Shown here piece by piece: positions 47,946 to 59,896 of a DNA stretch of 64,000 bases (the stretch's first letter is position 1; every line of letters begins with the position of its first letter). Source of the stretch: Delphinapterus leucas (lineage: Eukaryota; Chordata; Mammalia; Artiodactyla; Monodontidae); the NCBI RefSeq assembly GCF_002288925.2, contig NW_022098057.1:65968193-66032192 (forward strand), given 5' to 3'. The notes under the pieces were generated by a model. That model saw nothing but the letters and a program-made list of their open reading frames with translations, was not told where the DNA came from and searched no databases. The position numbers and the translations under genes are program-made.

Positions 47946-48181
47946 AGAATATATTTTATTTTTTTGTTTGTTTGTTTTGTTTTGTTTTCTGCGGTATGTG
48001 GGCCTCTCACTGTCGCGGCCTCTCCCGTTGTGGAGCGCAGGCTCAGCGGCCATGGCTCGCAGGCCCAGCCGCTCCGCGGCATGTGGGATCCTCCCGGACT
48101 GGGGCACGAACCCGTGTCCCCTGCATCAGCAGGCGGACTCTCAACCACTTGCGCCACCAGGGAAGCCCAGAATATATTTTA
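47946..48181 (-). mobile_element. CHR-type SINE with perfect 13-bp target duplication
   Basis: Minus orientation at 47959-48168. Interrupted T tail (ttttgtttgtttg) at the left, head at the right. The flanks agaatatatttta at 47946-47958 and 48169-48181 are identical. Relative to other copies it lacks about 12 bp in the middle (after gagcgcagg). Confidence 0.95.
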
Positions 48182-48379
48182 AAAACAAGAAAAGGTGTGG
48201 GGGTATTGTCTTTTTTTTTTCTTTCCTTTTTCCTTGCAATGTAGTAAAGTAGTCTGTGAAATTCTCTTGGTATTTAGGTAAGCTGATACCACAGTGGATT
48301 AGATTTTCTTGATTGTGCTATGCATCTGGTTGTAATAACACTTGAGGGAATCTTATAATCTCTTCATGTTATAATTAAC

Positions 48380-48530
48380 TCAAATTAGCTTTACAATGAA
48401 ATATGTCAAGGACTTTCAATGACTTGCCTTAGTGCATGACAGTATCTAACAGCAGAGTCAGGGCTAGAATCTAATTCTCAAGCTCTTTACTCCATCACTA
48501 CTGAAAGTAAGCTCTGTAGCCTCCGAGTGG
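48380..48530 (-). repeat. MIR SINE fragment
   Basis: 'gacttgccttagtgcatgac' and 'cagagtcagggctagaatct' followed by 'ctctttactccatcactact' match the minus-strand MIR 5' half. Confidence 0.65.
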
Positions 48531-48599
48531 GGTTAGTGGCAAAATGGCAGGAGGTGGTCTTGGTATACTCAGCTGGGATAGTTGCTGTGGATATCAAGG

Positions 48600-48768
48600 G
48601 ATAAGGAATTATTTTTTAATTGCGGTATAGTCATTTTACAATGTTGTGTTAGTTTCTACTGTACAGCAAAGTGGAGTTCCCTGTGCTATACAGCAGGTTC
48701 TTATTAGTTATCTATTTTATACATATTAGTATATATATGTCAATCCCAGTCTCCCAAAGATAAGGAAT
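48600..48768 (-). mobile_element. Very short L1 insertion (3'UTR only) with perfect target duplication
   Basis: 149 bp of L1 3'UTR in minus orientation ('ttacaatgttgtgttagttt', 'ccctgtgctatacagcaggt'). The flanks gataaggaat at 48600-48609 and 48759-48768 are identical. It is a severely 5'-truncated insertion. Confidence 0.92.
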
Positions 48769-48879
48769 GGTTTTAATAGAAAGATGTGGAAAACACTGAC
48801 TTGAACACAGTATTAACTGATAAAAATGATGATTTAATGTTCTCAGATTTTTAAGAAAGCCGGACCAGAACACATTCTT

Positions 48880-49030
48880 CATCTTGAACATGAGAAGCTA
48901 ACAGGAGGGAAAACTACTGGACTCCAAATTAGGAGACCCAGATTGTAGTCTAGATCTTAATCTCTTTGGGTTTGTTTCTTTATCTATCTCTTAAACTAAG
49001 GTTTGGAATTAAATGAGCTCTATGGTTCCT
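48880..49030 (+). repeat. Possible MIR-like SINE
   Basis: 'ttaggagacccagattgtag', 'tgtttctttatctatctctt' and 'ggaattaaatgagctctatg' resemble an old CORE-SINE with the gatctctaaggt ending. The divergence is high. Confidence 0.4.
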
Positions 49031-49539
49031 TCCAACTCATAATTTCTGATCTTATTCTCTTTTGTACTGAATATTTAAATTTCTTTCTCATTCCGTCTTC
49101 TGTATATTCTGTGGCTATTTTATTTGTGATTATCATGGGGATTATGTTTAACATCCCAAAGTTATAACATTTTAACTTGAATTTGTAGCAGCTTAAATTC
49201 AATAACATACAAATTCTTTCCTCCTTAACAGCTCTATTCTCCACTCCTTTCAGTTGCTGATGCTACAGAATTACATTTTTATACATTGTGTGTCCAAAAA
49301 CATAAACAAATAAAATTTTTAACGCATTAGTGTCTTAAATTATGTAGAAAACAAAATGTGGAGTTAAAAACCAAAAATACATTCATACTTACTTTTAGAC
49401 TGATAACTGCTTTTTTAAAAAAAATGTTAGCTTCTTAAATCACATGGAAAACAAAAAGTGTAGTTGCACACTATTGTTATAATAATACTAGCTTTTATAA
49501 TTGCCCATGCATTTACCTTTACTGAGACCTTTATTTCTT

Positions 49540-51275
49540 CATACAACTTTGAGTTACTCCCTGGTGCCTTTTCATTTCAACCTGCAGGACCCCTTTTAGC
49601 ATTTCTTTCAGGGCAGGTCTAATGGTAGTAATGAACTATTTCAGTTTCTGTTCACCTGGGAGTGTCTTAATTTCTCCCTACTTTTGAAGGACAGTATACT
49701 GGATATAGTATTCTCAATTGACAGTCTTTCTTTTAGCACCTTGAATATATCATCCCACTACCCTCTGGTCTTCCAAGTTTACAGTGAGAAGTCTGATTAT
49801 TATCTTATTGAGGATTCCTTGTAGTTGATGGGTTGCTTCTCTCTTGTTGCTTTCAAAATTCTCTTTTTGTCTTTGTCTTTCAACAGTTTGATTATAATGT
49901 GTCTTGGAGTGAGTCTCTCTGTTCATCCTACTTGGAGTTTACTGAGCTTTTTGGATATTTATGTTCATGTCTTTCATCAAATTTGGGAAGTTTTCAGTCA
50001 TTATTTCTTTAAATATTGTTTCTGCCCCCTTTTCTCTCTTCCTCTGGGACTCTCAGAAATGGGTATGTTGGTCTGTTTGGTAATATCTCACAAGTCTGTT
50101 AGGCTCTTCTTCACTTTTCTTCAATCTTGTTTCTCTCTGCTTCTCAGACTTGTTCATTTCTTTGTACTATCTTCAAGGCTGCTGATACTTTCTTCTGCCT
50201 GCTCAAGTTGGCCTTTGAATCCCTTTAGTTAATTTTTCATTTCAGTGATTGTATTTTTCAACTCCAGAGATTCTTTTTGGCTTCCATTTATTGATATTTC
50301 TGTTTTGTTCATACATCATTTTCTTTCTCCATATCTTTCTCTAGTTCTTTAAGTATCTTTAAACCAGTTGTTTTAAAGTCTTTGTCTAGTAGATCTGCCA
50401 TCATGTCTTAACTAGGGACAATTTCTGTTTTTTTTTTTCCTTTGAATAGAACATAGTTTCTTATTTCTTTGTATGTTGTGTGCTTTTATGTTGAAAACTA
50501 GTCATTTGAATGTAATTTTGCAAATCAGATTCTCCTTCTTCCCCAGGGTTTGCTGTGTATGTGTGTGCTTGCTTTTGGTTTTTTATGAGGTCTTTTGTTT
50601 TGCTTTTTGATTATTGCAGTCTATCTCTGTGTCAGTGATCAGCCTAAAGTGTAACCTGGCGGTCTTCTCAGGTGTTTTATGAGCCTGTGCCTTCCCCTGG
50701 GTATGTGCAGTGACTTTCTAATTCCCCATGTATTTGTGGTTAGTTTTGAATGTGCTAATCTTCAGTATCTGGCTTCCAAAAGAGGAAAGAAAAAAGAAAA
50801 ATGAGGGTAAAGACAGGTGCCCCTAGAAGTCACTTGAGCCAGAGTGGAAAGGGCTTATAACAATGAGGGTAGGTGCAACAACAGTGGCCTCTGCCACTTT
50901 GTCTGTACCTTTGTGATGAGAAGCAGCACTCAGGGATAAGATCACAGATTTCTGATATTGAGACAGCATACTTTTTCCACCCTAGCTCTCATAAGTTGCA
51001 TGCAAGCTACTACAGGAACATGTGCACAGCTGCCTGTCAAGTGGCTAAGGAGTGGGGGATGGATAGCTGCTACTGTGCTAAGAGCTGAAATTGACATAAA
51101 TTAACCATAATGTACCTTCCAAAACTTCCTCTGGAAGTTCAAGCCTTCAATAGACTCCATTGTTCCTAAATAGTTACATAAGTCAGATTGGACAGTACAG
51201 TTGTGGTCTGTGTGGGGCGATAGATTTTTGGTGCTTCCTATTTCACTATCTTTTCAGAATCTTTCTTCTTATTTC
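49540..51275 (-). mobile_element. Old L1 5' portion (5'UTR and ORF1 region; L1M or HAL1 type)
   Basis: In minus orientation, 50240-49560 follows an ORF1 region ('tttctttcagggcaggtcta', 'gggagtgtcttaatttctcc', 'ttcaaatttgggaag'-like text, 'tctgcctgctcaagttgg'). 50400-51275 reads as an older L1 5'UTR ending near 'ttggtgcttcctatttcact'. No ORF2 is seen to the left, so it is either an ORF1-only HAL1-like element or a 3'-truncated L1. All frames are heavily damaged. Confidence 0.65.
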
Positions 51276-52415
51276 CTTTTGCTCTCACTTTCTCTTCCCA
51301 GTTCTTGTACAGAATTTTCCTCTAAGCACCAATTGCCAAATTATAATATGACATAGCAAGATGTTTTATTTTTACTTGTTTTAAAAGACTGCTACTGGAA
51401 TTTTGCTTAAACAATATCCATCAGTGAGAATGAGATCAGATGCTTTAGGAGTTACCTGTTAATTTTAGACTTAGAGAAAAGTGAGAGATGTGTATTAAAA
51501 TGGTGCAATATACTGTCCATAAGTATAGGATTGATTTGACATGGCTTTACTGAGACTGCTGTGGTATCTCTGACAGAACAGCAGTGATCCGTTTTGTGAA
51601 ATTTTCTTTGTGAAGTTAAGAGATGGAGAGGATAAAACATCTGGATAATGCATATACACACACACAAAAGTTAAGAAGAAAAGAAATGGAGGGGGAAAAG
51701 GAAGAAAAATATAAATGTGATTTGAGAGTCTCTACTGTTAAATTTACTTCTTATAATTGTTGCCATGTTCTTATTGTATGTCAAATAGTTCTATATTATT
51801 AAAAAGGAAAATACTGGAAAAATTTAAAATTTAATGGAGAAGACTATTTCTGTTTTAGAAAAAAAGAATTACCTTAATTGTTAACAATCCTTAGAAAAGA
51901 AGAGAAGGGGCTCATTATTTCTATTGTGTGCTAAACAACCTGAAACACAGAACTTCAAAGAGGTGGGAAGAGAGGCCTTGAAAGTGAGCATGATGTATTT
52001 GACAGCTGTAGGATGGTGCCAAATTCCCCATTAGACAAAGTGCAGCTGAAGGAAAAGAGCAGAGCTGGATGCAAACATCCTGATGTTCACTTCATCCTGA
52101 GTTCAGCTGCAAGCCAGGGAGAAAAAGCACAGAAGAAAAGGGGAGAGAAGGAAAAATCAAGGAGCTAAAGATTCTAGGACAGCAAAGTGTTGGTGTCAAA
52201 ACCCATAAAGGCATGGGCAAAAGCAGACGTGACAGAAGTGAAGAAAAGGCACAAGGCAGTATGGATGGCATTTGCAAAAGTGGTCATTTCAGTCTGTGAT
52301 TCATCTCATGCTGAATTTGTGCCTGTTGATGCAGATTATGAAGTAATAGTAGTTACATTTACAAGATAAAAAGTTCCTGTGAGGGTGTGTTTGTGTATGT
52401 GTGTGTGGAATCAAT
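51276..52415. other. Non-repetitive intron
   Basis: No recognised repeat. A 60-codon plus frame at 52187-52369 has no family resemblance and no splice context. Confidence 0.4.
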
Positions 52416-52680
52416 ACATTTTCCCCTTTTCTTTTTTATAAATTTATTTATTTACTTTATATATTTTTGGCTGCGTTGGGTCTTTGTTGCGGAGCACAGG
52501 CTCTAAGCGCACGGGCTTCAGTAGCTGTGGCATGCAGGCTCAGTAGTTGTGGCTCACGGGCTTATTTGTTCTGCAGCATGTGGGATCTTCCCAGACCAGG
52601 GCTCAAACTTGTATCCCCTGCATTGGCAGGCAGATTCTTAACCACTGCACCACCAGGGAAGTGTGACATTTTCCCCTTTT
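52416..52680 (-). mobile_element. CHR-type SINE (intermediate length) with perfect 15-bp target duplication
   Basis: Minus orientation at 52431-52665, head 'ccaccagggaag' at the right, AT-rich tail. The flanks acattttcccctttt at 52416-52430 and 52666-52680 are identical. The right duplication is itself part of a later 29-bp tandem duplication. Confidence 0.94.
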
Positions 52681-52726
52681 GATTCCTAAAGTCTGAATTT
52701 TCCCCTTTTGATTCCTAAAGTCTGAA
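52669..52726. repeat. Exact 29-bp tandem duplication
   Basis: The unit beginning 'ttttccccttttgattccta' and ending aagtctgaa occurs twice in tandem with no mismatch (52669-52697 and 52698-52726). It starts inside the right target duplication of the SINE. Confidence 0.98.
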
Positions 52727-52791
52727 TAATATTAATAGCAAATCAATAACTGTTAATAAAAAATACTACACATTGACTTCTGTATCTGTTC

Positions 52792-53012
52792 CAGGATTTC
52801 TCATCTTTGACACTATTGGCATTTGGGATTTAGGGCTAGATAATTATTTGTTCTGGGGGGCTGTCCTGTGCATTGTGAAATGTTTAGCAGTATCCCTGCA
52901 CTCTACCCACTAGATGCCAGTGCCCACCCCATACCCTCTCACTCAGCTGTGATAACCAAAAATGTCTCCAGACACTGCCAAATGCAAAATTGTCCCTGGT
53001 TGAGAACTAGTG
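52792..53012 (+). mobile_element. Old non-autonomous hAT DNA transposon (MER1 group)
   Basis: Starts caggatttctcatcttt and ends ctggttgagaactagtg, imperfect inverted ends. Inside are 'gggctgtcctgtgcattgtg', 'ccctgcactctacccactag' and 'aaaatgtctccagacactgc', phrases of a common mammalian hAT fossil. The flanking 8-mers agree only partly. Confidence 0.82.
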
Positions 53013-53599
53013 GTCTAAGGGAAGATAAGAATTAAGGGAATAGTGCTGCTACTGATGTTGTTACTCCTGCCAGATCCCTTAGCCTGGTAGTTCTCCCATC
53101 TTCCAGCTGCTGCAAGTTCTGGCTGCTGACATCTGCTGCTCCCCTCTCTGGATAATTGTTTTCAGTCAAACAGGAACCACCCTGTCTGATTATGTACCAC
53201 CACCCCTGCATGCCTGGAAGCCTATAGCCAGCGACTGACTTGAGAGGAGGATACAAAAGTCCAGGTTCCTTGCCTCAAGATGGAATCAACTCTGCTGTGC
53301 AGTTTCACAGCCCCCTATGCAATCAGGCCAAAGCTGGCCTCTGGTTGATACTAGTAATGTTATTTAGCTTTACCCTCACCCACCCTATTCTTCTTTCTTT
53401 CTTACCCTTTTCCTGAGGACAGACCTTTAGTAAACCACATGCACAAATTCCTTTCAAGCTCTCTTCGTAGGTACCTACTCCAGAGACAGATGATAGCATC
53501 ACTGTGTCCTTTACTGTCAATTTCTTTGTATATAGAAAAGAGGTGATCGGAGAATTTGCTGAATGCACCACTCTTATTGACACATTTGTATATATTCTC
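53013..53599. other. Intron of unclear origin
   Basis: 53040-53340 is richer in GC than its surroundings, with 'gctgctactgatgttg' and 'cagctgctgcaagttctggc'. It could be an old LTR or unique sequence; I cannot name it. Confidence 0.3.
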
Positions 53600-53730
53600 T
53601 TATCCTCTCAACAGTGCTACAAGTAAACTTGCCAAATGTTATGTGGTTAGTAAGTGATAGAGTGAAAATGTGAATCCAGGCTCTGGTTTCAGAGCTCTTT
53701 GTGTCACTCTGCACTAACATATATTTATTC
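53600..53730 (-). repeat. MIR SINE fragment
   Basis: 'ttatgtggttagtaagtgat', 'aatgtgaatccaggctctgg' and 'agctctttgtgtcactctgc' follow the minus-strand MIR 5' half. Confidence 0.7.
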
Positions 53731-56139
53731 TCACTTTGCTGCCCTGAAACAATATGGAGATGAGTCAACAATCCTTGTTCTCAAGGAATTCAGTTGAAAA
53801 AAAAAAAAAAACAGCAAAAAAGAAAAAAAAGTTAATTTTAGGAAATGCTAACTCACAAATAGAATTTGTATTCCTCATGCTTCTGAAAAGTTTTAGCAGA
53901 TTTATAAATCAAGAAAAATATAAGAATTCAACACTAAAACTTAAAACATACTTTAAAGAATATTTTTAAAAAAAACAAAGCAATGTGTATTACCAAGCTT
54001 TTGGCTAAATTGCTCTAGTTGAGTATATTAATCTGGAAATTAAATAAGTAACTGTATTATATAGTTTTCATTGCTTGATGATAAGCAGCATAGAAATTTC
54101 TTTAGAGAGAAAAAAGTTATCAGGCTTTAAATTTAAAAAGAAATGTAGTGTGTGTGGTTATTATTTGAGTAACAATTGATAATGTAATGAATGATGTCCT
54201 AACCTAGGGGTCTGTAAAAGACAGAAGTGTTCAAACAGACGTTTTGCAACACTGACCCTCAATAAACCTAAAGTTGCCACATAAAACCTCAATTTAGTCA
54301 AGGCTTTTCAGCAGGGAGTTATGATAATATGGTCTGGAAATGCTGCTTTCTGATGTTGTAGCTGATGACAAAAATAATGCTCTGACACCCCAAGGGAAAC
54401 AAATGCATTAAGTCATCTCTTTGCAACATTAGATGTCTCAAGAAAGTTTCTGGTCAAGGCCTGGGTCACAGACAATTCATGGTTGAATTTTATGAAAAAG
54501 CTCTGTGTTTATTCCAAAAGGTGCATACAGTTTAGATATCACTCATACATTGCAGACATTGAGCAAGTACTGTGTATATGTGTGTGTGCTTTTGTGTGTG
54601 TGTGTGTGTGTGTGTGCGTGCACACATGCATGGTATTATTGCTAATGACAAAATTGACATCCTTTTATGAATGTTTTAGGAGCTTCACTTATACTTTCAA
54701 GCAGATGTAGAGTACAGATTAACTCCCCTTTGCACAAAAATAAATCATTTTTAATCTAGACTCAGGTTCTGCATCAAATAGCATAGAAAAGAATATCTAT
54801 AATGGAAAAAAGAAAGTTAAAGAAAGTTTTTCTAGTCAACAACCCTGAGTTAGTCAATTTAGGTTAGATTCTGCTGTCACAACAAATGGTTCCCAATTCT
54901 CAGTGATTTAAAACAACAAAGTTTTTACTTTTTGGTCACTTTTAAGATTGATACAAGTTGTTAGGGAGCTTTTACTTACATAGTTAATCAGAAAAAGGGT
55001 TTATGTACTTTCTCAAATCTCACTGTGAGACCCCCAACATCTCTGTACTAGGAAACGAAAGGCTAGAAATGTTGCTCACTGGCTGATAAACACCTTCCAG
55101 GAGGGAAATAAAATACTGCATGTAAGGTCTTAGCATAGTGTTTGGCATATAGCAGGTGCTCATTAAATATTAACTGGTGGCAGTAATAGTAGTAGTAGCA
55201 GTAGTCATAGTATTAGCTAATGTGGGCTAATGATAAGTTTTCATGAAGTGATATTATTTATTGATGTGTTTCATCTAGTTATAAATGTTTATTTCAAATT
55301 ACATTTAAGGAGAAGCCTAGGAAAACGTTCTCCTTTTAGTGAGATAATTCCTCGGCATATCGTAAGACTGCTTATTGCCCATCCCTTTTTTAGCAGTGGC
55401 ATTTGATAAGGGCTTTGAGGAAGAATAATTATCTTTGCTTCTGAGCCATGGTTAAAGTTTGGTCCATGCAAGGCTGATGAGCATTGGAAGAATTGTACAA
55501 AGTACAGCTTGGGCTATCCTTGACTGCATTCAGCATAAGATAAACGATCTTCAGATAGACATTTGGACTGTAGACTACTTGTTGCCAATGCAAATGGAGA
55601 CATTTAACTCTTAGACTTTAAGAAAGGTTGGGCACAGAAATATTTTTATTCAACATTAGAATGTTTATGCAAATGTCATATGTTCAGAATTATTCAATTG
55701 CAACACAGAGTAGAACTTAAGCCACCCCAAATTTCAGGGGAATCGTTTTGGCAAGACCAACATTTCTGATAGCATGGGATTTTAAGATGTTGGGCAGAGG
55801 ACATTAAGTCAATATGTTACAGAAATGCTTAAGAGTAGCACCAAATTAATAAACAAATACGTTTTAAGCAATAAATGACCAAGATCTGCAGCAAAGAAAG
55901 CACTCTGATTTGTATAGTCTGAAGAACTTCACAGCAAATTTGAGCTAAATAATAAAAAAAATTGGAAGAATTTGGTTAGGTGGAGAGAAGAAAAGGTCTA
56001 TGAAACTGAGCTGAAATTATGAATTGCTCTAAAATGTCAGATAATTTAATAAATGCTAGATAAATAATAAATCAGGAAAGGCATGTCTGGATTAAGAAAT
56101 AGTGTAAGTATAAACCCCTAAACATTTTCCCTGCATAGC

Positions 56140-56141
<2 letters not shown>
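53731..56141. other. Intron with (TG)n and minor old repeats
   Basis: A-rich run at 53796-53832. A (tg)n of about 11 units lies at 54594-54616, with an earlier short run at 54570-54588. 54845-55105 vaguely resembles an old DNA or LTR repeat ('taggttagattctgctgtca'). 55125-55220 is a MIR 3' end followed by an agt-type triplet run. No exon found. Confidence 0.45.

Positions 56142-56172
<31 letters not shown>
56142..56172. repeat. (TG)n microsatellite followed by (TGAA)n
   Basis: About 15 tg units, then gaatgaatgaat. A further (gt)n interrupted by gc lies at 56306-56330. Confidence 0.95.
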
Positions 56173-56176
<4 letters not shown>

Positions 56177-56399
56177 AATGAATATGAATGAGAATGAGAG
56201 ACAGAGATAGAAACAGAGACTGACGAGGACAGAGAGAATGAACCATATGACTAGGTCTCATCAAGCTAAAAAATTCTGTGACTCTAGATTTTAGGGAATA
56301 AATGGTGGTGTGTGCGTGTGTGTGTGTGCATGCAAGTATAGCTCATATATGTAAACCATATATGTAATATATGGATGTCTGTGTATGTACATGAAACTG

Positions 56400-56600
56400 A
56401 GTGCTCATTAATGCTAGGCATTGCCCTAAATATTTGAAATGCATTTGCTTTCATAGTTTTTATCAGAAAGTTTTATTGCTATTTTATAGATATGGAAACT
56501 GAAACTTAAAGAGGTTGAACAACTTCTCCAAGACCACAAAGCTGTTAAGAGGCAGGGCAAGACTTAAACCCAGTCTTCTGATTCTAAAGCATAAATAAGT
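56400..56600 (-). repeat. MIR SINE
   Basis: 'tgctaggcattgccctaaat', 'gatatggaaactgaaactta', 'cacaaagctgttaagaggca' and 'ttaaacccagtcttctgatt' follow the full minus-strand MIR order. Confidence 0.88.
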
Positions 56601-56769
56601 AATACTAAGTTGCCCAGCAATGCACACTGAAGCTCTAGTGAAAATGGAAAATTGAGTAGATTCGGGGTCCATATCTCAAAATGTGAGCAGATGAGGCACT
56701 TTTTTAGGACAAGGTACTTATTCTTCGCTTCTGTGATAATTACAAGAAGAATAATGATAGCAACAATGA

Positions 56770-56930
56770 TAACCATTTATCGAGCTCTTAATAATGACCA
56801 GATATTTTAAATCCCTCACCTATATTCATTATTTTGTATACGAACAATGCTCTGAGGAAAGTCCCACTATTATTTCCACTTTAAAATGAGAAACTAAGGC
56901 TCAGAGAGCTTAAGTACAACAAGGGAGATC
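56770..56930 (-). repeat. MIR SINE fragment
   Basis: 'atttatcgagctcttaataa', 'acaatgctctgaggaaagtc', 'atttccactttaaaatgaga' and 'aactaaggctcagagagctt' follow the minus-strand MIR order. Confidence 0.82.
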
Positions 56931-57319
56931 TGTCTCTTCCTCTCTGCCACCTTCATTCTCTCATCTAGGAGGGGCTCCGCTGCCCCCAGTGTCCAGTGAT
57001 AGGAGCTTTGGGGTCACAGAAATAAAATCAGAGTCCTTCTTCATCTTTCCGCCTGTTCACATAATGCTATCCCATATTTCCAACATTGTATTATGAAATA
57101 GCCAACCCTGAGTACACGAGAGTCATCCTCATGGTCCTTTACACACAGTCCTTTCTGGAGTGGAACTTGAAACACAGCACTTTTAGAGCCCAAAAGTGTT
57201 ACACCTATTCTCCATGAGCTCTTAATCAAGTCCGTCCAAGGAAAGGGCATTACCCTAAGGCATTTCTGCACATAGCCAGCCATTAAAGTAAAATTAAAAC
57301 TAACATGCTGCTGCACGTG

Positions 57320-58060
57320 TCAATGCCAGACTTTAAAGGCAGCACTAATTACTTATGGTCATGACAACATCTAATCGTTTTTCACAACTGGGCCAAAAAT
57401 AGCCTTTGAACTTTTGTTCATTTCTATGCTTATGTCTTCCCTATGTCTCACTACATGTATCTGCCTGGTTGTTACTCTACCTTTTTGACCTTTATTTAGT
57501 CTCTTTTGAGTTTTAAGCAATTACTGGAGTCTATGAAAACAGCCTCCCCTTTGTACTATTTAATTAAATTAGACCTCTCATTTGAGCTCTTGCTGAGTCA
57601 ATATTTAATTCCTTGTCTGTACCCCTGGGACAACCTGCAACATTCCATATGCCAGCTAAATGGCTTAACATGCACGGACATATGAGCCGAATGCCTTAGC
57701 TTGCATTCTCTTTCCCTGCACAATATCCAGGGGACGTCTGCCACCTCAAAACTCCTTCACTTTTCCTTCCCCTTTAATTGTGCTCCTCCATGGTTTACCT
57801 GGCAATTCCTTTTTCTGGATGATAAATTATGATGGAACAAAAGGAAGAGCAATCCTCGGCATTATCTTACTAATTTTGTTTGTAGAGCTCTTTCTCTAAT
57901 GTAGCATTTTCAAATAGGTCCATTACACATCTGCTTCTCCACCTGGGAGCACCAGCCCTGCCAAGTGAAGTGCCATCAGTGGCATACTTTTGCCTAATGG
58001 CATTAAGTGCCTGGGAGTGAGCTGAAAAGAAATAGGAAGGTGATGAACAAAGCTTCAGTA
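57320..58060. other. Repeat-free block, candidate conserved noncoding sequence
   Basis: About 740 bp with no recognisable repeat, microsatellite or A/T run, flanked by MIR-rich sequence. It is pyrimidine-rich in places, with short homeodomain-type cores (taattaaat near 57560). No splice-bounded open frame is evident. It is a candidate enhancer only by lack of repeats and texture. Confidence 0.35.
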
Positions 58061-58399
58061 CAAGCCCAGTTTGCTTATACTTTGGAGGGGTCAGTGTAAA
58101 TATTTGGACTGTGGTCTATGTTGGGAAAAGTAATTTGAAAGCTGAGAAATATGGTCTACTAATTCATACAAGAGGACTTAAGAATCTGCTCTTGCCAACC
58201 TTTCAGATTTAAAGGGCTTCTCAAGTAAAAAGGATTTTGTTTTAGCCACGATCTCTGGGGACATATACCAAGGGCCTTTGCCTAAATATGAAAATACATA
58301 CATATGTACACATATACAAGTATTAGCTTTTTTTAAAAAAAAAGGTAAGTTTGTGCTTGATTTTCCAATTTAATGTTTAGATATTATAATACAAGAATA
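58061..58399. other. Non-repetitive intron
   Basis: No recognised repeat or exon. Confidence 0.4.
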
Positions 58400-58630
58400 G
58401 CCAACTTGCTAAAGCCTCATTATATATAAGCAACTATGTTTTATATACATCATCCCTTTTAGTTGTCATCTGCCTAGTGTGTATGTATTATCATCTCCAC
58501 TGTACAAATGTTGGGTCTGTGTCTCATAGAAGTTTAATAATTTGTTCAGGTTCACAAACCTATTGTAAGGTAAAGCCAAGGGGGGAACTCAGGCTTCTCT
58601 AACTCTAAAGTTCACCCATATGCTTTGTTA
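58400..58630 (-). repeat. MIR SINE fragment
   Basis: 'catcatcccttttagttgtc', 'tattatcatctccactgtac', 'caggttcacaaacctattgt' and 'gggggaactcaggcttctct' follow the minus-strand MIR order. Confidence 0.7.
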
Positions 58631-58822
58631 AGAGGTTCTCCTGCTTTTTAAAGAAATGGAATAAAAAAGTAGGGACCTGTCCACGATGCCTAAACCCTCC
58701 AGAGACCCCATAATGTTCATGTCTGTGGGTCCAAGAGCCTATGGAAATGGAAATCCTGATAGAAAGTTCCACTTTGCCACTCTACCATTCACCCTGCTAG
58801 CTGCATGCAGCAAATGGGTTTG

Positions 58823-59069
58823 ATGTAAGGCAGGGGTCCCCAACCCCTGGGGGGCAGACCACTACCAGTCTGTGGCCTGTTAGCAACCCGACCGTACAGC
58901 AGAAGGTGAGCGCCGGGTGAGCGAGCGAAGCTTCATCTGCCGCCCCCCATTGCTCCCCGTCGCTCGCATTACCACCTGAGCCATCACCACTACCCCCATC
59001 TTGTGGAAAAATTGTCTTCCACGAAGCTGGTACTTGGTGCCAGAAAGGTTGGGGACCGCTGATGTAAGG
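58823..59069 (+). mobile_element. Second copy of the MER30-like hAT element
   Basis: A 231-bp element at 58831-59061 with the same ends (caggggtccccaac, gttggggaccgctg) and interior order ('gcgagcgaagcttcatctgc', 'ggaaaaattgtcttccacga') as the copy in the mariner. Perfect 8-bp duplications atgtaagg lie at 58823-58830 and 59062-59069. The first 60 bases are more diverged than in the other copy. Confidence 0.95.
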
Positions 59070-59269
59070 TCATTTGGAGATTTTGTTTTTCCTACATCAT
59101 ATCAGAATATGGTATTGTTTCTTATTAGAGTATCCCATCAGCAATATTGGAGAGTATTTGTGTGGTTGTGATTTGTATAGATCTCTGTGTAAAACTATCA
59201 CCTTAGCATCTAGAACACAATGCATATTTAGAAATAACATTACTATTACCAATAGCAACAGTGACAATA

Positions 59270-59512
59270 GTTAACTCTTACTGGGGCCTGCTATATGCCA
59301 GAGTGTTTTAAGTTCTTTACATGAATTATTTTATCTTTAAAATAACTAAATTAGATATCTGTTATCGCTATCACAACTTTGCCAATTAAAACCTGAGGCA
59401 AAAATTAAGTATCTGGCTCCTGAAGTGACACAATTAGTATGTGCTAGAGCCAAGATTCAAATCTAGGCCTTTTGACTCCAGAGCTTGCACTCCTAACCCA
59501 GTATATTTCGCT
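59270..59512 (-). repeat. MIR SINE
   Basis: 'ggcctgctatatgccagagt', 'ttctttacatgaattatttt', 'gtgctagagccaagattcaa' and 'gactccagagcttgcactcc' follow the full minus-strand MIR order. Confidence 0.85.
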
Positions 59513-59896
59513 GTCTCTCAAATCTAAATATTCTTTAAGTAAATGAATAATTTATTTTAGCTTAATGATATAAAATTCCTCTGTTCTAAATATCGTTAGT
59601 TCTTATTCTCTCATTCTCCCTATAAGAAGTTTCAATAGGAAGACATATTATTAAGGAGAAGAGAAAAGAGACAAAAAATAAAATAAAAATGAATTTGTAG
59701 GGATGTGTCTTCTGACAGTGGCAGTCTCCTTGCTGTCATCCCCAAGCTCTCGTGTATCTCCAGCAGCTCTCCACACCACCAGGGAGCCTGTCCCTCATCC
59801 TGCTCTAAATTTTATTTTAATGATTTTAAGATCAGCTTGCTTTCATGAAAATTGAACAGATGAGTATACAGTTCTTCTCTGAAATCTAGGTAAAAT
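59513..59896. other. Non-repetitive intron
   Basis: No recognised repeat or exon; a purine-rich A-run at 59655-59690. Confidence 0.4.

Noticed and set aside
52187..52369. 60-codon open frame that reads like a compact protein end
   Set aside because: No recognisable homologue, no poly(A), no target duplication to suggest a processed pseudogene.
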